Part shown: positions 49,168 through 58,518 of the stretch, piece after piece
How positions within the stretch are numbered: position 1 is the stretch's first letter
How the letters are laid out: each line of letters starts with the position of its first letter
Assembly (NCBI GenBank): GCA_035651815.1
Contig: DASRFB010000089.1
Location: 1-64,000 of the forward strand
DNA length: 64,000 bases
Source of the DNA: VBDM01 sp035651815
GTDB taxonomy: Bacteria; Pseudomonadota; Gammaproteobacteria; Burkholderiales; SG8-39
Direction: 5' to 3'
The notes under the pieces: generated by a model
The model's input: the letters and a program-made list of their open reading frames with translations, nothing else
Told to the model about the DNA's origin: nothing
Databases searched by the model: none
Position numbers and translations under genes: made by a program

Positions 49168-50046
49168 CTATTTCCCGCTCCGCGCGGGATTCTTGAAGTA
49201 GCGGAAGAACTCGGAGCTGGGATCGATCACGAGCACGTCGTTCTTGCCCCTGAAAGTGTTCCGGTAGGCGTCGAGGCTGCGGTAGAACGCGTAGAACTCG
49301 GGGTTCTCGCTGTAGGCCTTGGCGTAGATCGCGGAGGCGCGCGCGTCGCCTTCGCCCTTCACCCGCTGCGCGGTCCGGTACGCCTCCGCGATGATGATCT
49401 CGCGGTCGCGGTCGGCCTCGGCGCGCACGCGCTCGGCCTCCGAGAAGCCCTGCGAGCGGCTCTGCGAGGCGGCGCTCTTGCGCTCGGCCTCCATGCGCCG
49501 GTACACCGAGTCGCGGACCTCGTCGGGAAGCTCGACGCGCTTGATGCGCACGTCGACGATGCTGACGCCCAGCCGCTTGGCGTCGTCGGCGACGCGCTCG
49601 CGCACGATCTGCATGATCTTGTCCCGATCGCCCGAGATGACGTCGTGCACGCGGCGCTTGCCGAACTCCTCGAACAGCGCCGACTTCACCCAGCCGTTCA
49701 GCCGGTTCTGCGCCTGCGCCTCGTCGCCCGAGGCCGCGACATAGAACAGCCGCAGGTCCTCGATGCGCCACTTCACGAAGGAATCGACCAGGACGTTCTT
49801 CTTCTCCGAGGTCATGAACGGCTCGGTCTCCTGCGTGTCCAGCGTCAGGATGCGGTTGTCGAAGTAGCGGACGTTCTGGATCAGCGGCCACTTGAAGTGC
49901 AGCCCGGGCTCGCTGATCACCTCCTTGATCTCGCCGAGCTGGAACACGATCGCGCGCTGGCGCTGGTCCACGGTGAACGTCGAGAGGCTCGCCAGGAACA
50001 GCACGGCGAGGAGGACCACGAGCACGGCGGCGAGGCGGTTGTTCAT
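49168..50046 (-). CDS. hflC: FtsH modulator HflC
   Basis: This 292-residue SPFH/band-7 protein forms, with HflK, a membrane cage that controls the FtsH protease. It has an N-terminal anchor (LAAVLVVLLAVLFLASLSTF), the SPFH domain (VDQRQRAIVFQLGEIKEVI, LHFKWPLIQNVRYFDNRILTLDTQ), and a coiled C-terminal part (SEAERVRAEADRDREIIIAEAYRTAQ). ATG 50046 lies 12 bases after the hflK stop. Confidence 0.96.
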   Translation of the reverse strand: MNNRLAAVLVVLLAVLFLASLSTFTVDQRQRAIVFQLGEIKEVISEPGLHFKWPLIQNVRYFDNRILTLDTQETEPFMTSEKKNVLVDSFVKWRIEDLRLFYVAASGDEAQAQNRLNGWVKSALFEEFGKRRVHDVISGDRDKIMQIVRERVADDAKRLGVSIVDVRIKRVELPDEVRDSVYRRMEAERKSAASQSRSQGFSEAERVRAEADRDREIIIAEAYRTAQRVKGEGDARASAIYAKAYSENPEFYAFYRSLDAYRNTFRGKNDVLVIDPSSEFFRYFKNPARSGK

Positions 50047-50058
50047 GCGGCTCTCACC

Positions 50059-51243
50059 TCAGGGGCGCCCTTCGCGCTCGCGGTTGCGCAGCGTGTCGCG
50101 CGAGCGCGCCCCGCCTTCGGAGGGCGCGGGCTCGGCCGCCGTGGGCTGGCGCGAGCCGCCGCCGTCCGACGAGGCGCCGGGCGCGGGCAGCTGCATCAGC
50201 TTGTCGAGCGGCAGGTACAGCAGGTTGCCGCCGGTCTTGGCGTCGATGACGACCTTGCTCGAGTTCGACAGGACCTGCTGCATCGCGTCCAGGTACAGGC
50301 GCTCGCGCGTGACCGCCGGCGCCTTGTTGTACTCGACCAGGACCTGGCGGAAGCGCGCGGCGTCGCCCTCGGCGTCGGCGACCACGCGCTGGCGGTAGCC
50401 GTTCGCCTCCTCGGTCAGACGCGACGCCGTGCCGCGCGCCTTGGGAACGACGTCGTTGTAGTAGGCCTGCCCCTCGTTCTTCTGGCGCTCCAGGTCCTGC
50501 TTGGCGCGCACCGCGTCGGCGAAGGCGTCCTTCACCTGGTCGGGCGGCTGGGAGTTCTGCATCGTGACGCGCACGATGTTGATGCCAAGCTGGTAGCGGT
50601 CGAGGATGGATTGCATCAGCTTCTGCGCGAGCACGGGAATCTTCGCGCGCTCCTCGTACAGCACCGAATCCATGCTGCTCGTACCGACGATCTCGCGCAG
50701 CGCCGTCTCCGCGGCGTGCAGCACCGTGTCGTCGGGCTTGCGGTTGTTGAACAGATATTCCTTCGGGTCCCTGATGCTGTACTGCACCGAGAACTGCGCA
50801 TCGACGATGTTCTCGTCGTCGGTCAACATGAGCGACTCGCGCAGCACCCGCGTCTTGACGTTGTTGCGGTAGCCGATCTCGAGCGTGCGGATCTGGTTGA
50901 GGTCGACGATCTCGTGGCTCTGGATCGGATAGGGAAAGCGCCAGCGCAGGCCCGCGTTGGTGGTCTCCGAGTACCGGCCGAAGGTGAGCACCACGCCGCG
51001 CTGTCCCTCGACCACGATGTAGAAGCCGCTCGCGAGCCACGCGACCAGCACCACCGCGACCATGAGCGAGATGCCGCCGCCCAAATTGTGGCCGCCAGCG
51101 GGCCCGCCCGGCTCCTGCGGGCGACGCCTGCCGAACAGGCCGGCGAGCTTCTGGTTGAAGCTGCGCCACATTTCGTCGAGATCGGGCGGGCCTTCGTTGC
51201 CGCCGCCGCCTCGCTTGCCCCATTGCGGGTCGTTCAATGACAT
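50059..51243 (-). CDS. hflK: FtsH modulator HflK
   Basis: This 394-residue SPFH protein partners HflC. A Gly/Pro-rich cytoplasmic N-terminus precedes the helix ISLMVAVVLVAWLASGFYIV, then the SPFH domain (EGQRGVVLTFGRYSETTNAGL, QIRTLEIGYRNNVKTRV), a coiled coil, and a Ser/Gly/Pro-rich C-terminus. It lies in the conserved order hfq-hflX-hflK-hflC, 68 bases after hflX. Confidence 0.96.
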   Translation of the reverse strand: MSLNDPQWGKRGGGGNEGPPDLDEMWRSFNQKLAGLFGRRRPQEPGGPAGGHNLGGGISLMVAVVLVAWLASGFYIVVEGQRGVVLTFGRYSETTNAGLRWRFPYPIQSHEIVDLNQIRTLEIGYRNNVKTRVLRESLMLTDDENIVDAQFSVQYSIRDPKEYLFNNRKPDDTVLHAAETALREIVGTSSMDSVLYEERAKIPVLAQKLMQSILDRYQLGINIVRVTMQNSQPPDQVKDAFADAVRAKQDLERQKNEGQAYYNDVVPKARGTASRLTEEANGYRQRVVADAEGDAARFRQVLVEYNKAPAVTRERLYLDAMQQVLSNSSKVVIDAKTGGNLLYLPLDKLMQLPAPGASSDGGGSRQPTAAEPAPSEGGARSRDTLRNREREGRP

Positions 51244-51311
51244 ACCGGACCGGGTCCTCGGGGAATCTTTCGAATCCGCTCGTCTCGCAAGCGGCTCCCT
51301 TTGCTTCCAGG

Positions 51312-52445
51312 CTACGCCTGGACCGCTCTTTCGTGCTGAGTCGGCTGAGAGGTTCTCGAGGCTGCCGCCTCGGTCAGGGTCTGGCGCAGAAACTCGACGC
51401 CTTCGCCCGTCTTCGCGCTGAGACGAACGCGCACAATTCTAGCATAGGCGTCGCGGTCCAAGCCCGGCGCGGCGCCCGCGCGGTCGATCTTGTTCCAGAC
51501 GAGCACCTGCGGGACGCCGTCGGCGCCGATCTCGGCGAGCACCTTGTTCACTTCGTCGATCTGCACGTCGCGCGCCTCGCTGGCCGCGTCGACGACGTGC
51601 AGCAGCAGGTCGGCGTGGATCGTCTCTTCGAGCGTGGCGCGGAACGCGGCGACCAGGGTATGCGGCAGGTCGCGGATGAAACCGACCGTGTCGGAGACGA
51701 CGATGTTCCCCGCGTCGGGAAGGTACAGGCGCCGCGTCGTCGTATCGAGGGTCTCGAACAGGCGGTTCGCGGCCGGGGTGCCGGCGTGGGTCAGCGCGTT
51801 GAACAGTGTCGATTTGCCCGCGTTGGTATAGCCGACCAGCGACACGGCGAGCGCGTTGCCGCGCGAGCGCGCGCGCCGCTGCACGCTGCGCTGGCGCTGC
51901 AGCTTGTGCAGCTTGTCCTTGAGCACCTTGACGCGACTCCCGATCAGCCGCCGGTCGACCTCGAGCTGCGTCTCGCCCATGCCGCCGAGAAAGCCGCGGC
52001 CGCCGCGCTGGCGCTCGAGGTGCGTCCAGCCGCGCACCAGGCGCGTCGCCGCGTGCTCGAGCTGCGCGAGCTCGACCTGGAGCTTGCCCTCGTGGCTCTT
52101 CGCGCGCTGCGCGAAGATGTTCAGGATCAGCGTCGTGCGGTCCATCACCCGGGCGTCGAGCGCCTTCTCGAGGTTGCGCTGCTGCGCGGGGGAGAGGTCG
52201 TGGTTGAAGACGGCGATGCGGGCGTCCTGCTCGCGCAGGCGCTCCTTGATCTCCTCCACCTTGCCGGTTCCCGCGAACAGCGACGGATCCGGGCGGGTGC
52301 GCCGGCCCTTCACGAGCGCGCGCGTCTCGAGCCCGGCGCTCGCGACGAGCAGGCGCAGCTCCTCCAGTGTCTCGGCGTAGCCCTCTACCCCGAGATCGAG
52401 GCCCACGAGCACGGCCGCGTTGCCGCCCGTCGGACGTTCGAACAT
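51312..52445 (-). CDS. hflX: Ribosome-associated GTPase HflX
   Basis: This 377-residue GTPase splits or rescues stalled 70S ribosomes. It has the N-terminal HflX domain (AVLVGLDLGVEGYAETLEEL, ALVKGRRTRPDPSLFAGTGK), a coiled linker with GGRGFLGGMGETQLEVDRR, and the G domain with GYTNAGKSTLFN, DTVGFIRDLPH and NKID. Length is normal for betaproteobacteria. ATG 52445 is 51 bases after the hfq stop. Confidence 0.96.
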   Translation of the reverse strand: MFERPTGGNAAVLVGLDLGVEGYAETLEELRLLVASAGLETRALVKGRRTRPDPSLFAGTGKVEEIKERLREQDARIAVFNHDLSPAQQRNLEKALDARVMDRTTLILNIFAQRAKSHEGKLQVELAQLEHAATRLVRGWTHLERQRGGRGFLGGMGETQLEVDRRLIGSRVKVLKDKLHKLQRQRSVQRRARSRGNALAVSLVGYTNAGKSTLFNALTHAGTPAANRLFETLDTTTRRLYLPDAGNIVVSDTVGFIRDLPHTLVAAFRATLEETIHADLLLHVVDAASEARDVQIDEVNKVLAEIGADGVPQVLVWNKIDRAGAAPGLDRDAYARIVRVRLSAKTGEGVEFLRQTLTEAAASRTSQPTQHERAVQA

Positions 52446-52496
52446 CAGGTGGGGTTCAGGCGAGCGGTCCCTGTCCGCCGCGCCGCGAGTCGGACA

Positions 52497-52733
52497 TCAA
52501 CTGTCGGAGTGATCGAGCGAGAGATTGACCGCGCGTGCCGGCACGACGGTCGAGATCGCGTGCTTGTAGACCATCTGCGTGACGGTGTTCTTGAGCAGGA
52601 CCACGTACTGGTCGAACGATTCGATCTGGCCCTGGAGCTTGATGCCGTTGACGAGATAGATCGAAACCGGGACATGCTCCTTGCGCAAGGTGTTCAAAAA
52701 CGGGTCCTGCAGTAATTGTCCTTTGTTGCTCAT
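52497..52733 (-). CDS. hfq: RNA chaperone Hfq
   Basis: This 78-residue hexameric RNA chaperone pairs small RNAs with mRNAs. The Sm1 motif (VNGIKLQGQIESFDQYVVLL) and Sm2 motif (MVYKHAISTVVP) are intact, as are the proximal-face residues QLLQDPFLN. ATG 52733 follows GGGGGTAACCC. It is preceded by an 89-base AT-rich gap after der that likely holds its own promoter. Confidence 0.98.
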   Translation of the reverse strand: MSNKGQLLQDPFLNTLRKEHVPVSIYLVNGIKLQGQIESFDQYVVLLKNTVTQMVYKHAISTVVPARAVNLSLDHSDS

Positions 52734-52822
52734 GGGTTACCCCCGAGTCCGTTCTTTTTTGGAATGCTACTGTAATTGATTTTTAAGGCAAAAGCCAACG
52801 CGCCCGCGGCCGCAAGCCCTCG
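52734..52822 (-). promoter_or_regulatory. AT-rich hfq promoter region
   Basis: This gap contrasts with its GC-rich surroundings. On the minus strand TTGGCT and TACAGT are spaced by 18 bases and could be -35/-10 boxes. A short GGC-TTTT-GCC hairpin followed by TTAAAAA might weakly end der transcription. Confidence 0.45.
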
Positions 52823-54154
52823 TTAGACCCGCTTCGGCGCGTAGGGGTTCCGGCCGGTGCGGAATTCGATCCTGAGCGGCGTGCCCTCGAGCGCGAACAG
52901 CGTGCGGAACTCGCCCTCGAGATAGCGGCGGTAGGAGTCGGGCACGGAGTCGAGCGCGGTGCCGTGCACGATGACGGTCGGCGGGTTGCGGCCGCCCTGG
53001 TGCGCGTAGCGCAGCTTCGGCCGCGAATAGCCGGCCCGGGGCGGCGCCTGCTTGGCCACCGCGGCGATCAGCGCGCGCGTGAGCTTCGGCGTCGGCAGGC
53101 GGATCATCGCCGCGCGATACGCGACGTCGACCGAGGCGAACAGCGGCCGGATTCCCTGCGCCTTCAGCGCCGAGACGTAGTGGTAGCGGGCGAACGAGAG
53201 GAACCGCAGCTTGCGCGCGATCGTGCGCTTCGCGACGTCGCGCGCGTAGTCGTCCAGGCCGTCCCACTTGTTCACGGCGACCACGAGCGCGCGCCCGCGC
53301 TCGGCGATGAAGCCGGCGATGTGCGCGTCCTGCTCTGCGATCTCCTGGCGCGCGTCGAGCACGAGGATCACGACGTTGGCGGCGTCGATCGCCTGCAGCG
53401 TCTTCACCACCGAGAACTTCTCGATTCCCTCGAACACCTTGCCGCGGCGGCGCAGGCCGGCCGTGTCGACGAGCGTGTAGCGGCGGCCGTCGATCTCGAT
53501 GTCGACGTCGACCGCGTCGCGCGTGGTGCCGGGCTCGTCGGCCGCGATCATCCGCTCCTCGCCGACCAGCGTGTTCACGAGGGTCGACTTGCCGACGTTC
53601 GGGCGGCCCACGATGGCCACCTTCGGGATGCCGCTGTCCCCGGCGTCCTCCTCCACCTCGACGGGAAACGGCTCGAGCGCCGCGTCCACGAGCGCGCCGA
53701 CCCCTTCGCCGTGCGCGGCGGAGACGGCCCGCGGCGCGCCGAGCCCCAGCTCGTGGAATTCGGCGACCGCAACTTCCGGGTTCAGGCCCTCCGCCTTGTT
53801 GACAGCGACGAAGATGCGGCGGCCGGAACGCCGCAGCCGCTCGGCGATATGGCGATCCCCCGACGTCAGGCCTTCGCGGGCGTCCACCAGGAACACGATG
53901 GCGTCGGCCTCCGCGATCGCCGTCTCGGTCTGCTTCGCCATCTCCGCGAAGATGCCCTCGCGCGCGCCCGGCTCGAGTCCGCCCGTGTCGACGACGAGAA
54001 ACGGCTTGGCGCCGACGCGCCCGGCGCCGTACAGGCGGTCGCGCGTCAGCCCCGGGACGTCGGCGACGAGCGCATCGCGGCTCTTCGTCAGCCGGTTGAA
54101 CAGGGTCGACTTGCCGACGTTCGGCCGGCCGACGAGGACGAGCGTCGGTTTCAT
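52823..54154 (-). CDS. der: Ribosome biogenesis GTPase Der
   Basis: This 443-residue protein carries two tandem G domains, each with an intact P-loop (GRPNVGKSTLFN near residue 8 and GRPNVGKSTLVN near 180), DTGG or DTAG switch motifs and NKAE or NKWD. The C-terminal KH-like domain ends RIEFRTGRNPYAPKR. Der is essential for 50S assembly. It directly follows bamB by one base. Confidence 0.98.
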   Translation of the reverse strand: MKPTLVLVGRPNVGKSTLFNRLTKSRDALVADVPGLTRDRLYGAGRVGAKPFLVVDTGGLEPGAREGIFAEMAKQTETAIAEADAIVFLVDAREGLTSGDRHIAERLRRSGRRIFVAVNKAEGLNPEVAVAEFHELGLGAPRAVSAAHGEGVGALVDAALEPFPVEVEEDAGDSGIPKVAIVGRPNVGKSTLVNTLVGEERMIAADEPGTTRDAVDVDIEIDGRRYTLVDTAGLRRRGKVFEGIEKFSVVKTLQAIDAANVVILVLDARQEIAEQDAHIAGFIAERGRALVVAVNKWDGLDDYARDVAKRTIARKLRFLSFARYHYVSALKAQGIRPLFASVDVAYRAAMIRLPTPKLTRALIAAVAKQAPPRAGYSRPKLRYAHQGGRNPPTVIVHGTALDSVPDSYRRYLEGEFRTLFALEGTPLRIEFRTGRNPYAPKRV

Positions 54155-54155
54155 G

Positions 54156-55298
54156 CTACTTGTCGGCGACGCTGAAGGCGTAGATCGTGCCCCCGCGCGT
54201 CTGGGCGAGGAAGCCGTCCTCGATGCGCACGAGGTACGCCGACACCGGCGTGCCGTCGGTCTCGACGCGCGCGACGAATCCGCCCGTGTCGCGCGCGAGC
54301 AGGTGGACGTAGCCCTCGACGTCGGCGACCGCGACGCTGCGCCCGAGCGGCAGCGGCGCGGTCAGCCGCCGCAGGAACAGCTTGTCCTGCTTCCACACGC
54401 TCGTCCCGCTGGAGCGGTCGAGCGCGTGCACCGATCCCTTCTCGTCGCTCACGAAGACGAGCCCGGGATCGAGGGCGACGCTCGCGCTGCTCGAGAGCTC
54501 GCGCGTCCACAGCGGGTTCGCGTTCGCGACGTCGAAGCAGCCGACCCGCCCCTGGTAGGCGGCGGCGCAGACGTCGCGCTCGCCGACGGCCGGGATCCCG
54601 ACCACGTCGCTCACGCGCTCGAGCTCGGTCGATCCCTTGGGAACCGCCACCGTCGCCTCCCAGCGCGGCGCGCCGTTCGTGAGCGTGAGCGCCATCAGCT
54701 TCCCGCCCGAGAAGCCCGCGTACACGACGCCCCGGCTCACGGCCATGCCCTCGGTCGCCCGCACCGAAAGCGGCGCGCTCGCCCGCTGGTAGAGCCAGCG
54801 CCGGGCGCCGTCCTTCGCATCGAGCGCGAACAGCCGGCTGTCGCCGCTGCGCACCAGCACCAGATCGCCGGTCACCACGGGCGGCGACAGCACCTCGCTC
54901 GAGACGCGCGAGCGCCAGCGCACCTTGCCCGTGGCGGCGTCGAGCGCGATCACCTGCCCTTCCTCCGAGCCGACCGCGACCAGATCGCCGTCGGTGCCCA
55001 CGCCTCCGCTCAGCGCCTCGCCCGCGTCGGCGCGCCAGCGCTCGCGGCCGCGGGCGGCGTCCAGGCTCACGACCGTACCGTCGTGCGCGGCGGCGTAGAC
55101 GAATCCCGCGGCAACCGCGGGCGCGAGGACGGCCTCCTTGGCGTCGCCGACGCGCGCCTCCCAGGCGAGCCGCACCGGGAGCGTCGTCTTGATCTCCTGC
55201 AGCTCGGCCATCTTCGGGCCGGAGGACCCGAAGCAGCCGGCGAGCGCGATCAGCGCGGCGAGCGCCGCCCCGCGGCTAAGAACCCTCACCGAGGGCAT
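54156..55298 (-). CDS. bamB: Outer-membrane assembly lipoprotein BamB
   Basis: This 380-residue lipoprotein helps the Bam complex insert beta-barrel proteins. It has a signal peptide with lipobox LAGC and an eight-bladed PQQ-like propeller with repeats such as GFVYAAAHDGTVVSLDAARG, LVAVGSEEGQVIALDAATG and LVLVRSGDSRLFALDAKDG. ATG 55298 overlaps the upstream gene by 23 bases; a GTG at 55289 is an alternative. The yfgM-bamB-der order is conserved. Confidence 0.96.
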   Translation of the reverse strand: MPSVRVLSRGAALAALIALAGCFGSSGPKMAELQEIKTTLPVRLAWEARVGDAKEAVLAPAVAAGFVYAAAHDGTVVSLDAARGRERWRADAGEALSGGVGTDGDLVAVGSEEGQVIALDAATGKVRWRSRVSSEVLSPPVVTGDLVLVRSGDSRLFALDAKDGARRWLYQRASAPLSVRATEGMAVSRGVVYAGFSGGKLMALTLTNGAPRWEATVAVPKGSTELERVSDVVGIPAVGERDVCAAAYQGRVGCFDVANANPLWTRELSSSASVALDPGLVFVSDEKGSVHALDRSSGTSVWKQDKLFLRRLTAPLPLGRSVAVADVEGYVHLLARDTGGFVARVETDGTPVSAYLVRIEDGFLAQTRGGTIYAFSVADK

Positions 55299-55917
55299 CG
55301 AGCTTGAGACGCAGCGACTCGCGCAGCGCCCCGTCCTTGTCGCTCGCCTTGTCGAGGGCCGAGCGGTAGGCGGTGCGCGCCTCGGCGGGCTTCTTCTCCA
55401 GGACCAGAACGTCGCCCCGCGCGGCCGCGAACAGCGCCTCGAAGGCGGGATCGGGCTTCGCGTCGAGGACCTTGAGCGCCTCGTCCGGCGCGCCGTCGTC
55501 GATCAGCACGTTGGCGAGGCGCAGGCGCGCGATGTCGCGCAGCTGCGCGTTGCGCGCGTGATCGACCACCCAGCCGAGCTGCGCGCGCGCCGTCTTCAGG
55601 TCGCCCGCCTGGAAGTGCACTTTCGCCGACGTGAGCGCGGCGAGCGGCGCGTAGGTGGTGCGCGGGTAGCTCTCGAGGATGGCGCCGGCCGCGTCGCGCG
55701 TCGCCTTCAGGTCGTTCGCACGCGCCGCCTTCTGCAGCGTGTCGTACAGGCCGCCCGCCTGCGCCGACTGCGCGCGCTGGTACCAGCTCCAGCCGTTCCA
55801 CGCCGCGACGGCGAGCAGCACGGCGATGGCCGCGCCGAGCACCGTGTTGCCGTGCGTCTTCCACCAGGCCCTCAGCTCGGCGAGCTGCTCCTGCTCTTCC
55901 AGATCGTATGCGCTCAT
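55276..55917 (-). CDS. yfgM: YfgM-like tetratricopeptide ancillary factor of the Sec translocon
   Basis: This 213-residue inner-membrane protein has a short cytoplasmic N-terminus (SAYDLEEQEQLAELRAWWK), one helix (TVLGAAIAVLLAVAAW) and a periplasmic TPR-like domain (residues ~45-213). YfgM associates with SecYEG and periplasmic chaperones. The ATG at 55917 overlaps the hisS stop by 4 bases (ATGA). Its 3' end overlaps bamB. Confidence 0.9.
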   Translation of the reverse strand: MSAYDLEEQEQLAELRAWWKTHGNTVLGAAIAVLLAVAAWNGWSWYQRAQSAQAGGLYDTLQKAARANDLKATRDAAGAILESYPRTTYAPLAALTSAKVHFQAGDLKTARAQLGWVVDHARNAQLRDIARLRLANVLIDDGAPDEALKVLDAKPDPAFEALFAAARGDVLVLEKKPAEARTAYRSALDKASDKDGALRESLRLKLDALGEGS

Positions 55918-57215
55918 TTGCCGTTGCTCTTCCTCGTTTCCGTTTCCTCGCCGCCCTCCAGCAGGAGCGCCGCGACGGCGTCGGCGACGCCCGCCAGCGG
56001 CACGCGCGCCTGCTCGCGCTCCTCGCGCAGCGCCTTGACGGTCGCCGCCCCGGCGCGCGCCTCGTCGTCGCCGACGATCACCGCGACCCAGGCCCCGCTC
56101 GCGTCCGCCTTCTTCATCTGCGACTTGAAGCTGCCGCCGCCGGCGTGCTGGAGCACGCCGAATCCCGCGTCGCGAAGCGCCTCGGCGACGCGGAACGCGA
56201 AGCGCGCGGCGTCTTCGCCCTGGTTGACGAGATAGACGTCGGGCGCTTCGCCCTTCGCGCCCTCGCCCGCCACGGCGAGCAGTCGCTCGATGCCCATCGC
56301 GAAGCCGCACGCCGGCGTCGGCTTGCCGCCCAGCTGCTCGAACAGGCCGTCGTAACGGCCGCCCGCGCACACCGTGCCCTGCGCGCCGAGCCGGTCGGTG
56401 ACCCACTCGAACACGGTCAGATTGTAATAGTCGAGGCCGCGCACCAGGCGCGGATTGATCTCGTAAGGCTGGCCCGCGTCCTTGAGTATCGCCTGGACGC
56501 CGTCGAAGTGCTTGAGCGAAGCCTCGCCGAGCGTGTCGATCAGACGCGGGGCCCCGGCGATGATCGGCTGCATCGCCGGATTCTTGCTGTCGAGCACGCG
56601 CAGCGGATTGCTGACGAGGCGCCGCCGCGAATCGGCGTCGAGCCCGCCTTCGTGCTTCTTCAGGTAGGCGACGAGCGCCGCGCGGTAAGCCGTGCGCTCC
56701 TCGGCGGAGCCGAGCGAGTTCAGCTCGAGGCGCACGCCTCGCAGTCCGAGATCGTCCCAGAGCCGCCGGCACATGAGCAGCAGCTCGGCGTCGACGTCGG
56801 GTCCCGCGAACCCGAGCGCCTCGGCGCCGACCTGGTGGAACTGGCGGTAGCGTCCCTTCTGCGGACGCTCGTGGCGGTACATCGGCCCGAGGTAATAGAG
56901 CCGCTGCGGCCCGCCGTAGAGCAGGCTGTGCTCGATCGCCGCGCGCGCGGTCGACGCGGTCGCCTCGGGACGCAGCGTGAGCGCCTCGCCGTTCAGCTCG
57001 TCGACGAAGCTGTACATCTCCTTCTCGACGATGTCGGTCGCCTCGCCGATCGCCCGGCGGAAGAGCTGGGTGCTCTCGAGCAGCGGCGTGCGGATGTTGC
57101 GATAGCCGTACGCTCTCAGCCAGCCGCGCAGCAGCTCCTCGAGCGCCTCCCAGCGCTCGGCTTCGTCGGGCAGGATGTCGTTCATCCCGCGCACTGCCTG
57201 GATCGGCTGCGTCAC
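55914..57215 (-). CDS. hisS: Histidyl-tRNA synthetase
   Basis: This 433-residue class II synthetase charges tRNA-His. Motif 1 lies in GMNDILPDEAERW-LRTP region, motif 2 is YLGPMYRHERPQKGRYRQFHQ, and the His-specific motifs LVRGLDYY and AGGRYDGL are present, with motif 3 GFAMGIERLL. The C-terminal anticodon-binding domain is complete. The start is GTG 57215, 10 bases after the ispG stop. Confidence 0.97.
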   Translation of the reverse strand: MTQPIQAVRGMNDILPDEAERWEALEELLRGWLRAYGYRNIRTPLLESTQLFRRAIGEATDIVEKEMYSFVDELNGEALTLRPEATASTARAAIEHSLLYGGPQRLYYLGPMYRHERPQKGRYRQFHQVGAEALGFAGPDVDAELLLMCRRLWDDLGLRGVRLELNSLGSAEERTAYRAALVAYLKKHEGGLDADSRRRLVSNPLRVLDSKNPAMQPIIAGAPRLIDTLGEASLKHFDGVQAILKDAGQPYEINPRLVRGLDYYNLTVFEWVTDRLGAQGTVCAGGRYDGLFEQLGGKPTPACGFAMGIERLLAVAGEGAKGEAPDVYLVNQGEDAARFAFRVAEALRDAGFGVLQHAGGGSFKSQMKKADASGAWVAVIVGDDEARAGAATVKALREEREQARVPLAGVADAVAALLLEGGEETETRKSNGK

Positions 57216-57225
57216 GGAGGTCCCG

Positions 57226-58512
57226 TCAGACCGCGGTCTTGATCGGAATCGTCTTCGCCGGCGGCGGCGCGTCGCGGCTCGGGCTGCCGCCGCCGTAGGT
57301 CCGCTCCACGTAGCGCTCGACCAGCGCCTGGAACTCCTCGGCGATGCGCTCTCCCTTGAGCGTCACGGTCTTCTGCCCGTCGACGTAGACCGGGGCGACT
57401 GGGCGCTCGCCCGAGCCGGGCAGGCTGATGCCGATGTTCGCCTGCTTGCTCTCGCCCGGGCCGTTCACGACGCAGCCCATGACCGCGACGTGCATGTCCT
57501 CGACGCCGGGATAGCGCGCGCGCCACTCGGGCATCTTCTCGCGCAGGAAGCGCTGGATGCGGTCGGCGAGCTCCTGGAAGTAGGTGCTCGTGGTGCGGCC
57601 GCACCCGGGGCACGCGATCACCATCGGCGCGAACGAGCGCAGCCCCATCGTCTGCAGCAGCTCCTGCGCGACCACAACCTCGCGCGTGCGGTCGCCGCCC
57701 GGCTCGGGCGTGAGCGAGATGCGGATCGTGTCGCCGATGCCTTCCTGCAGCAGGACCGAGAGCGCGGCGCTCGACGCGACCACGCCCTTCGTGCCCATCC
57801 CGGCCTCGGTGAGGCCGAGGTGCAGGGGGTAGTCGCAGCGCGAAGCGAGCTCGCGGTAGACCGCGATCAGGTCCTGCACGCCGCTCACCTTGCACGAGAG
57901 CACGATGCGGTCGCCGGGAAGGCCGAGCGCCTCGGCGCGAGCGGCCGATTCCAGCGCCGAGGCGACGAGCGCCTCGCGCATCACGAGATCCGCCTCGAGC
58001 GGCTGCGCGCGCTTCGCGTTCTCGTCCATGAGGCGCGCGAGCAGCTCCTGGTCGAGGCTGCCCCAGTTGACGCCGATGCGCACGGGCTTCGCCTCGCGGC
58101 ACGCGATCTCGACCATGGTCGCGAACTGCTCGTCGCGCTTCGAGCCGCGGCCGACGTTGCCCGGATTGATGCGGTACTTGGCGAGCGTCCGCGCGCAATC
58201 GGGATGCTCCTGGAGCAGCTTGTGGCCGTTGAAGTGGAAGTCGCCCACGAGCGGGACGTCGCATCCGGCCGCGTCCAGCCGCTCCCGGATCCCGGCGACC
58301 GCCGCCGCCGCTTCCGCGGTGTTGACTGTCACGCGCACGAGCTCGGAGCCCGCGCGCGCGAGATCGAGCACCTGCCGCGCGGTCGCCTGCGCGTCCGCCG
58401 TGTCGGTATTGGTCATCGACTGCACGACGATCGGCGCGCCGCCGCCGACGGCGACCTGGCCGATCGTGACTCGTCTTGTCCTGCGGCGCATCGGGGCTGA
58501 GTTCGCGCTCAT
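57226..58512 (-). CDS. ispG: 4-hydroxy-3-methylbut-2-en-1-yl diphosphate synthase
   Basis: This 428-residue [4Fe-4S] enzyme acts in the non-mevalonate isoprenoid pathway, reducing cyclic MEcPP to HMBPP with electrons from flavodoxin or ferredoxin. It has the TIM-barrel part (VAVGGGAPIVVQSMTNTDTAD, VPLVGDFHFNGHKLL, INPGNVG) and the cluster-binding cysteines (ACPGCGRT, then VMGCVVNGPGE). The length is of the extended proteobacterial form. ATG 58512 lies 6 bases after the rodZ stop. Confidence 0.97.
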   Translation of the reverse strand: MSANSAPMRRRTRRVTIGQVAVGGGAPIVVQSMTNTDTADAQATARQVLDLARAGSELVRVTVNTAEAAAAVAGIRERLDAAGCDVPLVGDFHFNGHKLLQEHPDCARTLAKYRINPGNVGRGSKRDEQFATMVEIACREAKPVRIGVNWGSLDQELLARLMDENAKRAQPLEADLVMREALVASALESAARAEALGLPGDRIVLSCKVSGVQDLIAVYRELASRCDYPLHLGLTEAGMGTKGVVASSAALSVLLQEGIGDTIRISLTPEPGGDRTREVVVAQELLQTMGLRSFAPMVIACPGCGRTTSTYFQELADRIQRFLREKMPEWRARYPGVEDMHVAVMGCVVNGPGESKQANIGISLPGSGERPVAPVYVDGQKTVTLKGERIAEEFQALVERYVERTYGGGSPSRDAPPPAKTIPIKTAV

Positions 58513-58518
58513 CCGCGC